Assembly (NCBI GenBank): GCA_006384855.1
Contig: VCJN01002086.1
Coordinates: forward strand, 1-64,000
DNA length: 64,000 nucleotides
Origin: Tetraselmis striata
Taxonomy: Eukaryota > Chlorophyta > Chlorodendrophyceae > Chlorodendrales > Chlorodendraceae
Direction of reading: 5' to 3'
Below, in pieces: positions 34,793 through 46,600 of this stretch (position 1 is its first letter; every line of letters begins with the position of its first letter). The notes under the pieces were generated by a model. That model saw only the letters and a list, made by a program, of their open reading frames with translations. It made no database searches and was not told where the DNA came from. Made by a program: the position numbers and the translations under genes.

Positions 34793-37570
34793 ATGCTGCT
34801 GGCGCGCCGCCGTCGCCCGCCGACACGGCCGCGGCAGTCGACGGCGTTGCGGTGGCTGCTCGCCGCCGTGGCCGCTCTGTGGCTTTACACGCTGGCGGGT
34901 CGGCGGCCGCTTGTGAGCGAGTGCGCCCCGCCACCGTTCTTCCACGGCTATAACGTGGAGCGCTACTCCAGCCAGCCAGGTAAGCATTGCACACTGTCCC
35001 AAACCCATCGCCTTCACCGACTCATCCGCATCACGGGGCGGCAATGATTGCCGCCATGTACTGTCGTATCAATGAGCTGGCGATGGAGCCGAGCCGGCTT
35101 CTCCATCATATGGCGCTCAGCAGTGGGCAAGGAAGGCCACGGTTATGCTAACCCCCCCCCCCCCCCCCCCCCTCCGTTTTGGCATGTAGCTCAAGCACCG
35201 GACCGCTTCACGCTGGTGCTGAACACCTTCCGACGAGAGGACCTCGCCAAGCAGGCGGTGGACTTCTACAGCGGCTGCGGCGCGGTACACTCTATCCGCG
35301 TGGTGCGTGGGCTCTGCAGGGAAGCACAGGCAGTCAATATACAGGGTGGGGGCTGCATGGGGAGGCTGCCGTGGAGGGGGCACTGCCCACGCACGCGCAG
35401 TTGCTGGCAGCGCTGATGCCGGAGCTGTATGTCAAATATTGGCGCAGATATGGTGCGAGGAGCATGCGCCGCCGGAGGACAGGGCTGCCTCGCCCGGCGA
35501 GCCACCCCTGCGCTACGACGTCATGCGCAACTGCAGCTTGAATAACCGCTTCCTGCCCATCCCGGGTACGAGGCTGCCACCAGGGCGAGGTCTCACGCTC
35601 CCCACCGCCATCGGCACTCCTCCATTCCATGCTATGCTCTAAGCCCCCCCCCTCCCCCCCCCCCCCCCCCCTGCCCCTGCCTCACCCACCCACCTGCCTA
35701 TCCGTCCCCTCCCTTGCGAGTATAGACATTGAGACCGAGGCTATCCTCAGCATTGATGACGACATCCGCATTCCATGTGAGGACCTCGAGAAGGCCTTCC
35801 AGGTGACCAACCCCCCCCCCCCCCTTTCCCCCTGCCCCCCTGCGCGCTTCTCGCAACCGATCCTGAGCATCCCTCACATGCCATTGATTACGCGGATGTC
35901 CTGCATGCCTGGCGATCGCCCTGTGGTGGCTCGCAGGCGTGGCGCAGCTCGCCGCGCACCATCGTTGGCTTCTTCCCCCGACTGCACCTGGAGCACCCCG
36001 ACTGCAGGTCTGCACCCCAGCGGGCCCAGCTGCGGCGGGCTATCATAGGCTGGCCTCAGCACCGGCCGCAGGCAGCTGAGCACTGCACCGCGCACGCCCG
36101 TGGCAGGTTCAGCTACCTGCGCACCTTTGACACACTGGCGATGCGGCGCGCGTACAGCATCGTGCTCACCAAGGCGGCCTTCCTTCACCGAGGTGACACA
36201 GCCAGCTGGCTATAGGCTATCACTGACCGCCTGCCCCCGCGTGCTGCACACCAGTCGCCCCAACTCTGACGCCCCCTCCCCCTCAACGCCTTCCACAATC
36301 CGGCGCTCGCAGACTACCTGGCGCACTACTCCTACGGCATCCCAGCCAGCGTGCGGCATTACATCGAGGAGCAAAGGTCCGCGCCCCCCCCCCCCCCCCC
36401 CCCCCCCGGCATTGTGCCACAGTGCCACTTTGCCAAACCAGCAGCACCATGTCTGGGTGCACGCTAGAGCGTGCAAGCACTCACTTCTGGGTGACCTCTT
36501 GATGCGAATCAAGGCTGCAACGCGCCTGCAAGCGGCGTTGAGCTTGCACCAGGGCGCGTCGCGGCAGTGATTACAAGGCGGAATACATAGCAGTACGGGT
36601 GGCGACGCACCCATAGGAACCCTTACTGGTTATGAGCCTCAACCGATAAAAACATTCGCCATTGCTTCGTCTAGATCTGGACTCTGGCAGGCGGGCAGGC
36701 TCGTACGAGGCTGGGAGGGTGATCCGGTTACTTGGCTATGGTGTGAAGCACGCACTGGTAACAACTAGGGTTTGAGGCTTTTACCCCTGGAATACATATT
36801 TACAGGGATGCTGAGCTAGTTCACTACTTTCTTGGAGCCTTTCGATATTTGCCCGAGAAAGGTTAGGTCAAGTATAGGGCTAGGGAGTTATGGGTTTTAA
36901 GCCCTTAATAAAACGACTCCGACCGATATGATCCTTTCTTGAACAAGCTGCATGATATGATACTGCCTGGGGGAGAATTGTCGTAGGGAAAAAAACTCCA
37001 GTGCGAGTTTGCCCGCCTCTCCACACCCTCTGGGTGGGGTTGCTGGGCAGAATATCTCGGGTTCGGGTAACATCGCTGTGATTCCCTAATCTAGCTAATA
37101 GGTTTTGGCCCTTCAAACTGCCTTATTTCTCGGACTGCTTTAGGTGACCATACAGAGCACTCAGAACTGTGCAGATTCCGACAAACATCACCCGAAACGG
37201 ACGACATTAGATTAAGCAATGGGCGGAAACCCCAAGTGCTCGGAGCAGCCCTCCAGCCTCGTATTCGCAGAGTCTGTATTACCGCATCGGCACGCTCGAT
37301 AGTTCGATAGTATTTTCAAAGAGCACCGCCTCACCCAGAGGCAGCGATGTCTTGAGAGTCACTAGAAATGGCACTCCGTTAGCATGAGAGGAGTGACGGA
37401 GTGGCAGTGATCACTTCGCTCTCCGTCTCGATACAAATTGTCACTCACTTTGGCGCTGGCGTGGTGGTGGCGGGCAGGAACTGCGAGGACCTGGCAATGC
37501 AGTTTGCAGTGGCGATCGCGACGGGGCTGCCGCCGCGGGCGGTGCACAGCGCCAGGTGAGGCCCTTTTTT

Positions 37571-37604
<34 letters not shown>

Positions 37605-37681
37605 GGCGGCGGATCGGTTGCTCTCATCGCGCTATACATTGCAGCAACGGCCCACGTTGGCGGCAGCGGGTGCGGCCATAA
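34793..37681 (+). CDS. GT64 exostosin-like glycosyltransferase
   Basis: Golgi type II membrane glycosyltransferase of family GT64 (the family of EXTL2, the EXT C-terminal domain and plant EPC1/GMT1). Likely a UDP- or GDP-sugar-dependent transferase; acceptor unknown. Nine exons: 34793-34979, 35190-35302, 35448-35565, 35726-35802, 35937-36007, 36107-36192, 36313-36376, 37478-37555, 37645-37681. All are phase-consistent, giving 276 residues. Seen: a basic N terminus, then the signal anchor LRWLLAAVAALWLYTL (about residues 20-35); FTLVLNTFRRED at the start of the fold; RFLPIPDIETEAILSIDDDI with the DDD metal site (about 140-160); WRSSPRTIVGFFPR; AFLHRDYL; and RNCEDLAMQF near the C terminus. The core matches family length; little follows the last motif. 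The 1101-nt intron 36377-37477 holds a family A repeat. It is tail-to-tail with PP2A, with 222 bp between the stops. Confidence 0.92.
36600..36730 (-). repeat. Family A element, inverse orientation, partial
   Basis: In GT64 intron 36377-37477. On the + strand it reads CACCCATAGGAACCCTTA, ATTCGCCATTG and TGGACTCTGGCAGGCGGGCA, the complement of the family core. Confidence 0.55.
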
Positions 37682-37903
37682 GAACGGGAAGGAGGCAGTG
37701 CCGCCGCGGGCTGAATGGCCCGGGCTCGCGGGGCAGGAGAGCGAATGGGGGCCCCACCCCTTGCCCCCCCCCCCCCCCCTCCCCCCCTCCCTCCCCAAGT
37801 GCTGTCCCCTCCCCCGCCCTCCCTCCTCTTCCGAGTGGGCGGGTGGGCGGGCTGTCCGGGCCTAGAGCGAGCCCTAGTTCAGAGTGTTCGGTCATCCGGG
37901 CGG

Positions 37904-39626
37904 CTACAGGAAGTAGTCGGGCGTGCGGCGGGTGACCTCGGGCTCCCCTCGCCGCGGCGCGGGCTCAAACTGGTGGAACTTCTCCTGCATGTTCTCGTCG
38001 ATCTCCATGACGGCGGCCTGGTTGCCGCAGCGGTAGCAGTAGTTGGGCGCGCTGAAGATGGTGACGACGTTCTTGTCGTGGCACCAGTTGTAGCCCTCCA
38101 TGACGAGCTGGTGCGCGCGCGCAACAAGCTTGAGCCCGTTGGTGTAGTTGAACTGCTCGCTGATGTCCTGGCCAAAGGTGTAGCCGGCGCCGCGCGGCGA
38201 GATGCCCCAGCCGTAGCGGTCGTCGGGGTCGCTCCACAGCAGGTCGCACATGGGGCCCTCGTGGGGCACCTCCTGCACGCGGTCCAGGCTGCGGACCTGG
38301 TCCAGCGTCTCCAGGGTGGGGCTGAGCCCGCCGTGGAGGCAAAACACCTCGTTCTCGACCAGCGCCGTGAGCGGCAGGTAGTCGAAGAGGTCGGTGAAGT
38401 ACTGCCAGACCTTGGCGTTGCCATACTTGCGCAGGCACTCGTCGTAGAAGCCGTACACCTGCGTGATCTGCCGGCTCTCGTGGTTGCCGCGCAGGATGGT
38501 GATGCGGTCCTTGTGGCGCACCTTGAGCGCGACCAGCAGGGTGACCGTCTCCACGCTGTGGTAGCCGCGGTCCACGTAGTCGCCCATGAAGAGGTAGTTG
38601 GTGTCGGGGAAGGGGCCCGCGATCTTGAACAGCTCCAGCAGGTCGTGGAACTGCCCGTGCACGTCGCCGCACACCGTCACGGGGCACCGCACCGGCTGCA
38701 CGTTGTTCTCCTCCATCAGGATCTCCCTCGCCTACAGGGATGGGGATGGGAGTGGCAGCCACAGAGGGCGTTTAGTTCAACGCCCCCCCCCCTGACCATC
38801 CGCCCAGCACCCGCTCCCTTGGCTCCCAGGCGCTCTCCCCCCCTAACTCCTTGAATGCCTAAGGCGCCGTGCGCCCCCCCCCCCCCCCCCCCCCCCCACA
38901 AGGGGGCAGGCCCGTGGATGCGGGAATCGACCGGCCTGCCCTAGATTTACCCTAGCCAGGTTTGGGCAGCAGTATGGCCGGTCGCTCTCTTTCGCCCCGA
39001 TCCAGCGCGCCATGCAGAGCTGGCCCAAGGTTTCTGGCCGACATAGGCGGGTCCGCAGCAGTATACGGCCAATGGGTTGCGGTCTCGGGGCGAGGCCCGG
39101 GCGCGCGGCTGCCGCTATGGACTGCGGGACGGTGGATCTAGTGACGGGGCAGCTACCCGACGCGCGCGGCTGGCCCCAAAACCCAGCCCGCCGAGGAAAG
39201 TAGGGGTTTCGGGGTGCTGCGCGACGCCCCTCCCAGCGCTTGCGACCCGGCCTCCCGGACCCACCGCCATCACCGCGCCTGCCACGCCTCACCGATCTCG
39301 CCGATAACGTGGCACGGGGGATGCATTTGCCTGCTCGTGGCGGGAGGGATCGGATAAGCCGCTTGCTGCTGCGCGAGGCCATCAGAACGCGCAACTATGC
39401 TGGCGGTAAACCCCATGTAGGGCTTGTCCTCCCCCCCCCACCCGGCCACGCTCTCCTCCCACCCCCTTCCCCGCCCCAAGGCCGCCCCCCAAGCCGCCGG
39501 CAACCCGGTTCGCGGCCGCACCTTGTCGCATAGCTGCTTGACCTGGGGCTCCGCCAGCGGAGTGCAGCTCATCAGCGACTCTATCCACGTATCCAGCATG
39601 TCGATGTTGCTGCCGTCGGCCGCCAT
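37904..39626 (-). CDS. PPP2C: Serine/threonine protein phosphatase PP2A catalytic subunit
   Basis: Catalytic C subunit of the PP2A holoenzyme, a PPP-family metallophosphatase acting with scaffold A and regulatory B subunits. Two exons, 39626-39522 and 38731-37904, join in phase ([16 protein letters not shown]) to give 310 residues; animal PP2A-C has 309. The metal and catalytic motifs [20 protein letters not shown] and [19 protein letters not shown] are present, as are HGGLSP and the C-terminal TPDYFL tail, whose Tyr/Leu are the phosphorylation and carboxyl-methylation sites that control B-subunit choice. This tail separates it from PP4 and PP6. The start at 39626 fits family length; an in-frame ATG at 39659 would add 11 residues. 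The 790-nt intron contains G/C homopolymers. Confidence 0.97.
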
Positions 39627-42600
39627 CTTTTCGGCGGCTGCGCTGGACGGCGGCGGCAAGCGTGCGGTGGGGAGGCAAAGGGCTGCGCCGGGCTCGGGGG
39701 GTGAGAGAGGTGGAGGGTGTCTGCGGGGCTGCAGGCAGCTGGGCCGGGGGCCGGTGACCGGCGCTTAATGGCTATACAGGGGTACGCTTGTAGATGCAGC
39801 GCCCAGTGGGGCGTAGCAAGTCCGCTCCAGATCCTCGCGGCTACCTGTACCGCTGATACGGTGTCGCGGCGTGTGCGGTGAGGGTGGTTCGGTCTCGAGG
39901 CGGATGCGCGGGGCAATCACGCGCGCGCGCTCGGGCGGTTGCTGCTATTGATGTGCTGGGTATTAGGATTATTACTGTGAGCAGCAGAGGGCGATATCAG
40001 GATGGAATCACCAAAAAAGCAGGACAAGCAGAAATGTCATCCGGCATACTACTATCCCTGGTATCATCAGGCATGTTGTACCGGTACCTGTTAAGCAGGT
40101 AGCCACTACGGGCAGGGGTTAATCCTTACCCCTGCTTAGGGCACAGGTAGGGCGGACCCGTAGTTCGCGCAGGATAGCGGAAATGCTGCGCGCGGACCTG
40201 GCGGGGCAGTGCCTGTAATCCTTAGCTGTCGCCTGGCATCGGCCGCTGAGATGGTGACAGATCAAACGAGTAGTATATAAGGATCAAACCTTTGCCTTTT
40301 ATTTTGGTGATTTCCGATATCGCCTTCTGCTGCTAGCTCATGTAATTTTATATAAGGATCAAACGTATACAAAAATATGGTCACTATTATGACATAATCT
40401 TGCGCTTTTTATATATCGCGAAAATAATGAAGGGGGCGTCACCATATAGATTCGTCGAATTCAGGCTTGGCACAGCGGAGTAATCCTTCGACCACCATTC
40501 GTCCGTGGTAGAATAAGCAGGTGCGCGCTATATCTGTATATACAATGTATAGCAGGTAAGGATTAAATATATACGACGAGTAGGCGGTGATGTAGTGCGG
40601 GCTACGGGGCTACCAGTACCCTGTACCCGTACGCGGTCGTGCGGATCAGCACGCACGGGTAGTCGTAAAGGATTATTTCTCCGCCTAACAATAAAAAGAT
40701 CGGCTGATGCCGATGCCTAGGCGCGATGCGTCGCAGGATTCAGGCAGGCCAGGGCTCCCTGTCCAACCATGAAGCAACTTCTTTATTATTCAGCACCTTA
40801 TCCTTTCGTCGCACGCGAGTGGATCGCTCTACCTGGTGCCTATATCGCTCCCTGTTTATTTGGCATTACAAAGGCTAGCGGATATCCACTCGCATCAATG
40901 CTATATGGCAATTTCGTTGCACGTACTGCAATAAGTAACAAGTCATCTGCAATAACAACGAACCTGCGACGACCGCACCAATCACTGGCCAATTATGAGC
41001 TTATACCTTCTCCACACGGTTTGATATAGCACCCCACTTGCAGGGATGACGGGTCTACTAGTCGTACCGACAGAGCGGAGCGATGGGAGCGTGACCGACC
41101 CAATGTGTTTCTGGCATGGCACTAAAATTGTTTGCCGAGTCGACGTGATCATAATACTTGCGTGACCCGCTTGTCCTCGTTGCCGTGACGACACGGCAGG
41201 AAACGAGACCTCGGCGCGGGCCTTCGGAAGCAAGTCGCGGGCATCAGCTCGGCGGCGGGCCATGACAAGGTCGGGCCACTGCCGCCCACGGCGGTGCACT
41301 CCCTGACTCTGCCCCCTTCCCCGCCCTCAATTGACGTGCCGGGTGGCGCTGATTTGTCATTTTTGGGCGCGGTGTGATGTGCAGCGGCGCTCCGAGTGCC
41401 TAGATCGCTTCGTGGAGCTGTTTGGGCGGGGGATGCCGCTGGTCACCCGCACCCTTAAGGAGGACGAGGAGGGCTTCCGGATGTCGTTCTACGCAGTCTT
41501 CGGGTTCTTGCTCCGATAGCGGCCATGCTAAAACAGCACCCCGTGTATAGTCGACATATCAACGGCCATCCAGCGCCATCGTGTCGCACGACGGGCATCC
41601 ATTGCTGTGGTGCTGTGTGAATGCTCTGAATTTTCAATTTCGACTTGGCCTTCTGAAGTCGACGTGCAGCGGGCCTAGCCGACCCTATCTTCATGAAGCA
41701 GGCTCACGAAGTCGGGCCATGAGACGGCTTGCCTGCGGCAAGCCAAGGATTGAGGGTAACCGCACCGGGGTAAAGCTACCAGGAGCGGATGCAGGACGAC
41801 CACACCCCTGCACCGCCACCCGGAGGGCCGGGGGGCGGTCGCGAGGGCGGCACCACTCTCTCTTAGGTTTAGGGACTTGGCCTTCAGAGGTCTGCATGCT
41901 ACGGGCTATGGCCGACCCTATGCAGGTTCATGCAGCCGGGCCGTAAGACAACTGGCCTGTGGACACTATCTGGGGGGAATAAATTTCTATCAAACTTCAA
42001 ATTGAAGGATCGAGTTCTGACAAGCTTCCGGATGTGGCGTCGGTGCTCCTGTGGGCGGAAGCTCTTGCGCTTCGGCCATGACATTAAGTTGATGTGTCGT
42101 TTTAGGTGCCCCCCCCCCCCCCCCCCCCCCCCACCCCACCCCCTTATTGAGCGATTTTTTTCTTCTCCTGTTGCATCTAGATATGCTGCAAAGTACGGTG
42201 AAAACCACTACAAAAGATGCAATTGGGCTGTGGGATCACTGCTGGTGATTTCCAGCTAGTGCACATTGGCCGGCAAGCTATTGTCAATATGAGCACAAGA
42301 GAGAACAATTATGAAGACGAGGACAGTTATGAAGAAAACCCACATGACTACAGGCTGGAAGTGTTGATTAACCCCTTGCCTCCTTCCCGGCGGGAGAAGC
42401 CTACCATACTTTGGATTTGTAATGATGGATGAATGCTACGATGTCACGGTCGCATATTCTCTCGCACGCTACGCTTGGCTGTGCTGCGCGTGCTCGCCTG
42501 CTGGCTGCTGCTGCGGTGCTGCTCTCTCCGCGCGCATGGCCGTCAATCATGCTTTGCTGCGCCTGCCTTTCTGCTCCGATATTGTCACGCCCCCGAACGA

Positions 42601-43652
42601 GCTCCTCTGCCTGTGCACATTGTGCATACATGCAACACAATTCTCCACTTCATGGTCAAGGCCTCGTCCATAACGCCAGGCTCATGATCTGTGCCATCAA
42701 AGGAGGCACATAGAGGCACCTCACCACGCCGTTGTCTTGGCCTCAAACTCGACGGGAGTGCGACAATCCAGCTTAGCCCTAGCGACTATGAGGCCATAGA
42801 AAGGGCGGTCTTCACCGGATGGCTGCATGCCACAAACTAAGTTGCACACGTGCCAAATTATGCCCAGCAATACACACATCACACTCGACGACGACCAACC
42901 TGCGATTCTGCTTCTCAGCCAACGGCCCCTCGACAAGCGTGCCGTTTGAATTCACTTGGGTAGGCTTTATTTTCGATGGGGGCAAGACACTGCATGACCG
43001 TCAACATAACCTCTGAGCGTGTCGCCATCGAGCCGAACTCCGTCACCCTCCATGACGGCTTGAAATGTTGGACGTTGTCGATGTTGACGCTCACGCATAC
43101 TGACAGACGGCCGCCAATCAGTCTCAAGGGCATGGCTGGCTTTTGTGAAGGTGGCTGTTGTGATGCCCACTCGCGGCCGCAGCCAGGGTCTGCGACGGGG
43201 TTGTCGAATAGAGTCTATAAACCGACGTGGGGCCGTCAAGGATAGCGCGCATACAGCGATGAGGCCAGGCGAGGCCGTACGTGTCGCTACGGATTCTCCA
43301 GTAAAGTAATAAGTACTGTTCGGATTCAGCATATTGTTTTCGGGATATTCGGTGACCCCCCTTCCCCTTTTCCGACGCGCAGCTGAAACGACACATCTAC
43401 AGGTAGTTGCCGTGGCCGCCTTAATAATCCTCAATGCTTCCTACCGCTGAGTGCTGGCGCATTGATGCCAATGAGACGCTGCGCTATGGCTACCGAAGAC
43501 ATTTTTAAAAAGCGATTGTTGTAAAGAGCTGGGGAATCCATTCGTGTTCATAGTCCGACTACACACGAGCCCGCCCCGAAGATCAACCGGAGGGCCGCCC
43601 AACAGGTGCACCCCGATCCCGCCCGCCGCACGTGGTCGACAGGAAGACACAC
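39627..43652. other. Intergenic block with repeats and coding scraps
   Basis: It contains family B copies (39988-40045 and 40290-40348), AT-rich DNA (40260-40470) and several short protein-like stretches with no assembled model. At 41331-41519 a 62-codon frame reads ECLDRFVELFGRGMPLVTRT and ends at a stop. At 41690-41960 two degenerate copies of a GGGCC.TAAGAC-type unit recur. A C tract at 42109-42132 followed by CTCCTGTTGCATCTAG looks like the 3' end of an intron, with RYAAKYGENHYKRCNWAVG after it. On the minus strand 42915-43060 reads HFKPSWRVTEFGSMATRSEV. These may be transposase relics. I cannot name the families. Confidence 0.4.
40290..40348 (-). repeat. Family B copy flanked by 16-bp direct repeats
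   Basis: The unit is the complement of the 792-850 repeat. It sits exactly between two identical copies of TATATAAGGATCAAAC (40274-40289 and 40349-40364), which look like a target-site duplication. Confidence 0.65.
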
Positions 43653-46600
43653 TCAGTCGGCCACCAGCTTCTGCGCGCCCAGCTTCTGCGCGCCCAGCTT
43701 CATGGGCTTGGACTTGGGCGGCCGCGCGGCGCGGGGCTTGGGCTTGGTGGCGCCCATGCCGAGGTCGGCGAACGGGTCGCCCCCCGCCGCGGCCGCGCCG
43801 CTGCCGCTGTTCGCCGGCTCGAGGCTGCTCAGATCACCCAGCCTGTCAGCGGGGAGAAATCGCAGTGAGCGACCCACAAGAAGAGGCACTCTTCACGGGC
43901 AAGAGGAGGCTCCCCTCGGCGGGAAACCGCAGCACCGGGTGATCGCAATGAGGCGCATGGACATGTCGCCGAGCTAGAGGTACCAGTATATTTCGGATGC
44001 TGCATCCGGCCAAGACCGCACTCAACGGTAGCTACAATGACCCATCTCCTAGAGGGGAGCCCCGGCTCGGTGCGAAAGCACATTCCTCTATTAGTGCCGA
44101 GACACGTGGATCCAAGACGTCGTCATGGCGTGCACGGATCAGCATAGGCAGGGTGCATATCACGGCGAGTCGTGTACGGGGAGCGCACAGGTCTGCGTGC
44201 GGCGTGGGCTTGCGCGCGGCCGGCTTGCTGCCGCCCGTCTTGAGGCGCGCCATGCGCTCCCGCGCCGCCTTCTCCGCCCCGTCCTCCTCCTCAAGACCCT
44301 GCCCGGCAGGGAGCAGCGGCGCGGCGCTGAGTTCACGGGCGACGGCGGCACGTACAAGACCCCATGGCACGTTGCTCTGATGTTCCCGGGGTGGCATGCG
44401 GCTCGTAGGAATGTTCGCGATGCGGGTGCCGGCGCAGCAGTAAGGACACGGCGAATAAGAATCCCATGTTAGGAGGCGTGCCTGCCAGTGGCACACAGCG
44501 GCCTGAAAAAGGCTGCCGATGCACCCCATAAGGCCGTGCTGGGCGCGAGCGCTGAGAATATTGCGGGAACGACCCTGAGCATCGTCGTGCTGAGGCCCCC
44601 TTTAGAGACTCGCAAAGGCTAGCGAGAGGCCAATGCTGCGGCTGCTGACCCATCGCTGTCATGCAGCGCTGTCCAGATAGAGCGCCCGGTCAGCATTTTG
44701 TATTCCACCTTTTTGTAAATAATTTTTTTCCTACTGCAGTGTGTCCACAAACACACTGAGAGGTCCGATGGGGATGAGGCTGCAGCGGCACTGCGGGTGC
44801 CGCCGCACCTGTAACAACCCCTATCATGATGATTCGCAAACTTGGCTTGCATGCAACCTATATTAACATCCCTCTATAATTTTGTGGACATTTGACCTCT
44901 GGCAGGCAGGGCGGGTTGATGTTCGCAGTGGTCTGCTTATTACCACGTTGGCGCCCTTAGAGACACAAGCGAGGCAGGTGACTTGCAGGAGGCGTCACGT
45001 GCAGAGAAGGTTGGGGGTGTTGGTGGGGGGGGGGGGGGGGGGCACCAGCAGGTCCTCGTCGTCGTCCCCCCAGCCGTCCGCGTCGTCCGCGGGCGCGGAG
45101 GAGGTGTGCGACGCGACGGAGGTGGGGTGCGCGGGCGGCGCGCCGCTGGGCGGCGGCGGCCCGCTGGCGAAGCTGCCGGAGGCCGCCGCGGGCGGGGCGC
45201 AGGTGGAGGTGTCCAGGGTGCCTTGGCCCGCCTTGGCCGCGGCCTCCGACCCCTGCGGCCGGCCAACACCACCGCAGCACCACGCCTGAGCCCCCGCAGC
45301 ATGTCGCGCCTCCCCCCAGCTAGCATCGCCCCATTCAATTAAGTCCCTGGAGCGACATCAAATGAGCGCATTCCCAGCTTGGCGGAGTAGGGATGTCCGC
45401 ACGGCTTTCGTGGGGCATGACGGGGTGTTTCTCACACCAGGATGCTCTTAATGTCTACGCGGGGATGGGCCGGGAAACGGTAGTGGATAGCAACCCGGAA
45501 GCGCGGCCAGGCAAAGCAAAGTAGAGCACGAGGAACAGCTGCCGCACGAAATTGAAGGCATGCGTGTGTTTGTTGGGTGGGTGGGGGGGGGGGGTGGGGG
45601 GGGGCACAGCGCACCTTCCCTCCCACAAAGGAGGCCGCCCAGGACAGGTAGCCGCTGCCCGCGGAGCCCATCCCTTCTCCGTCCGCCTTGTCGGCGCTGG
45701 CGCTGCGCGAATGCGCGGCGCTGCCCGGCTTGGAGGCTGCGCGCCGGATGAATCGGCATGGGTTCCCGGCGGTCAACCGGAATTCCAATGTAATACCCAG
45801 TTTGAATCAGATACGGCTCACAGCATGCGAATGGAAATTCAAGTCATTGCAGGCCATCAAACTCATAACAATGGGTGCCGATGCTATAAAAAACCCCAGC
45901 GAATAAAAGCCTGCCAGAGGTCGAATGCAGACGAAACTCTAGCGGAACCATAACGAACAATCTTATAGGTAGCACGCAGCAAGCCCGGTATGCGGGGTTA
46001 TGGTAAGGGTTCTTATTATAAAGGGTTCTTGTAAGGGTGGACACTCTAGCGGAACCATAGCGAATGATCTTATAGGTAGCACGCAAGCTTTATTTGAGGT
46101 GTTACAGTAAGGTTCTTAGTATAAAGGGTTCTTGTAAGGGAACCCTTTATACTAAGGGTTCCCTTAGTATAAATAACTATACTAAGGGAACCCTTAGTAT
46201 AATTAGAATAATTATTCTAATTATACTAAGAATAATTAGATTATTCGCTTTGGTTGCGCAACCAAAGCGAATAATCTAATGGGCAACACACAAGCCCGGT
46301 ATGAGGGGTTACAAGGAGGGGTATTATACGGGTTCTTATAAGAAGTTGTTATTGCAAAGGGTTCCTATGAGGAAAGGAATTCTAGCGAAACCATAGCAAA
46401 GTCTTTTTAGCTAGCACGCAAGGCCAACATAAGGGGTTACACTAGGGGTTCTTATCATAAACGGTTCTTAAAAGGGAAGAAACCATAGCGAAACCAAACC
46501 AAATAATCTTATAGGTAGCACGCAGCAAGCCCGATATGAGAGGTTGCAGTAAAAGTTCTTATTATAAAGGGTTCTTCTAAGGGAAGAAACTCTAACGGAA

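Noticed and set aside
36301..36313. Exon start upstream of 36313 reading AFHNPALADYL in the GT64 gene
   Set aside because: No acceptor exists before that stretch in the right frame. The acceptor at 36311-36312 gives the family-typical AFLHRDYL with correct phase.
37715..38854. A 379-codon open frame on the + strand
   Set aside because: It is the exact antisense of the PP2A catalytic exon. GC-rich third positions keep the opposite frame open.
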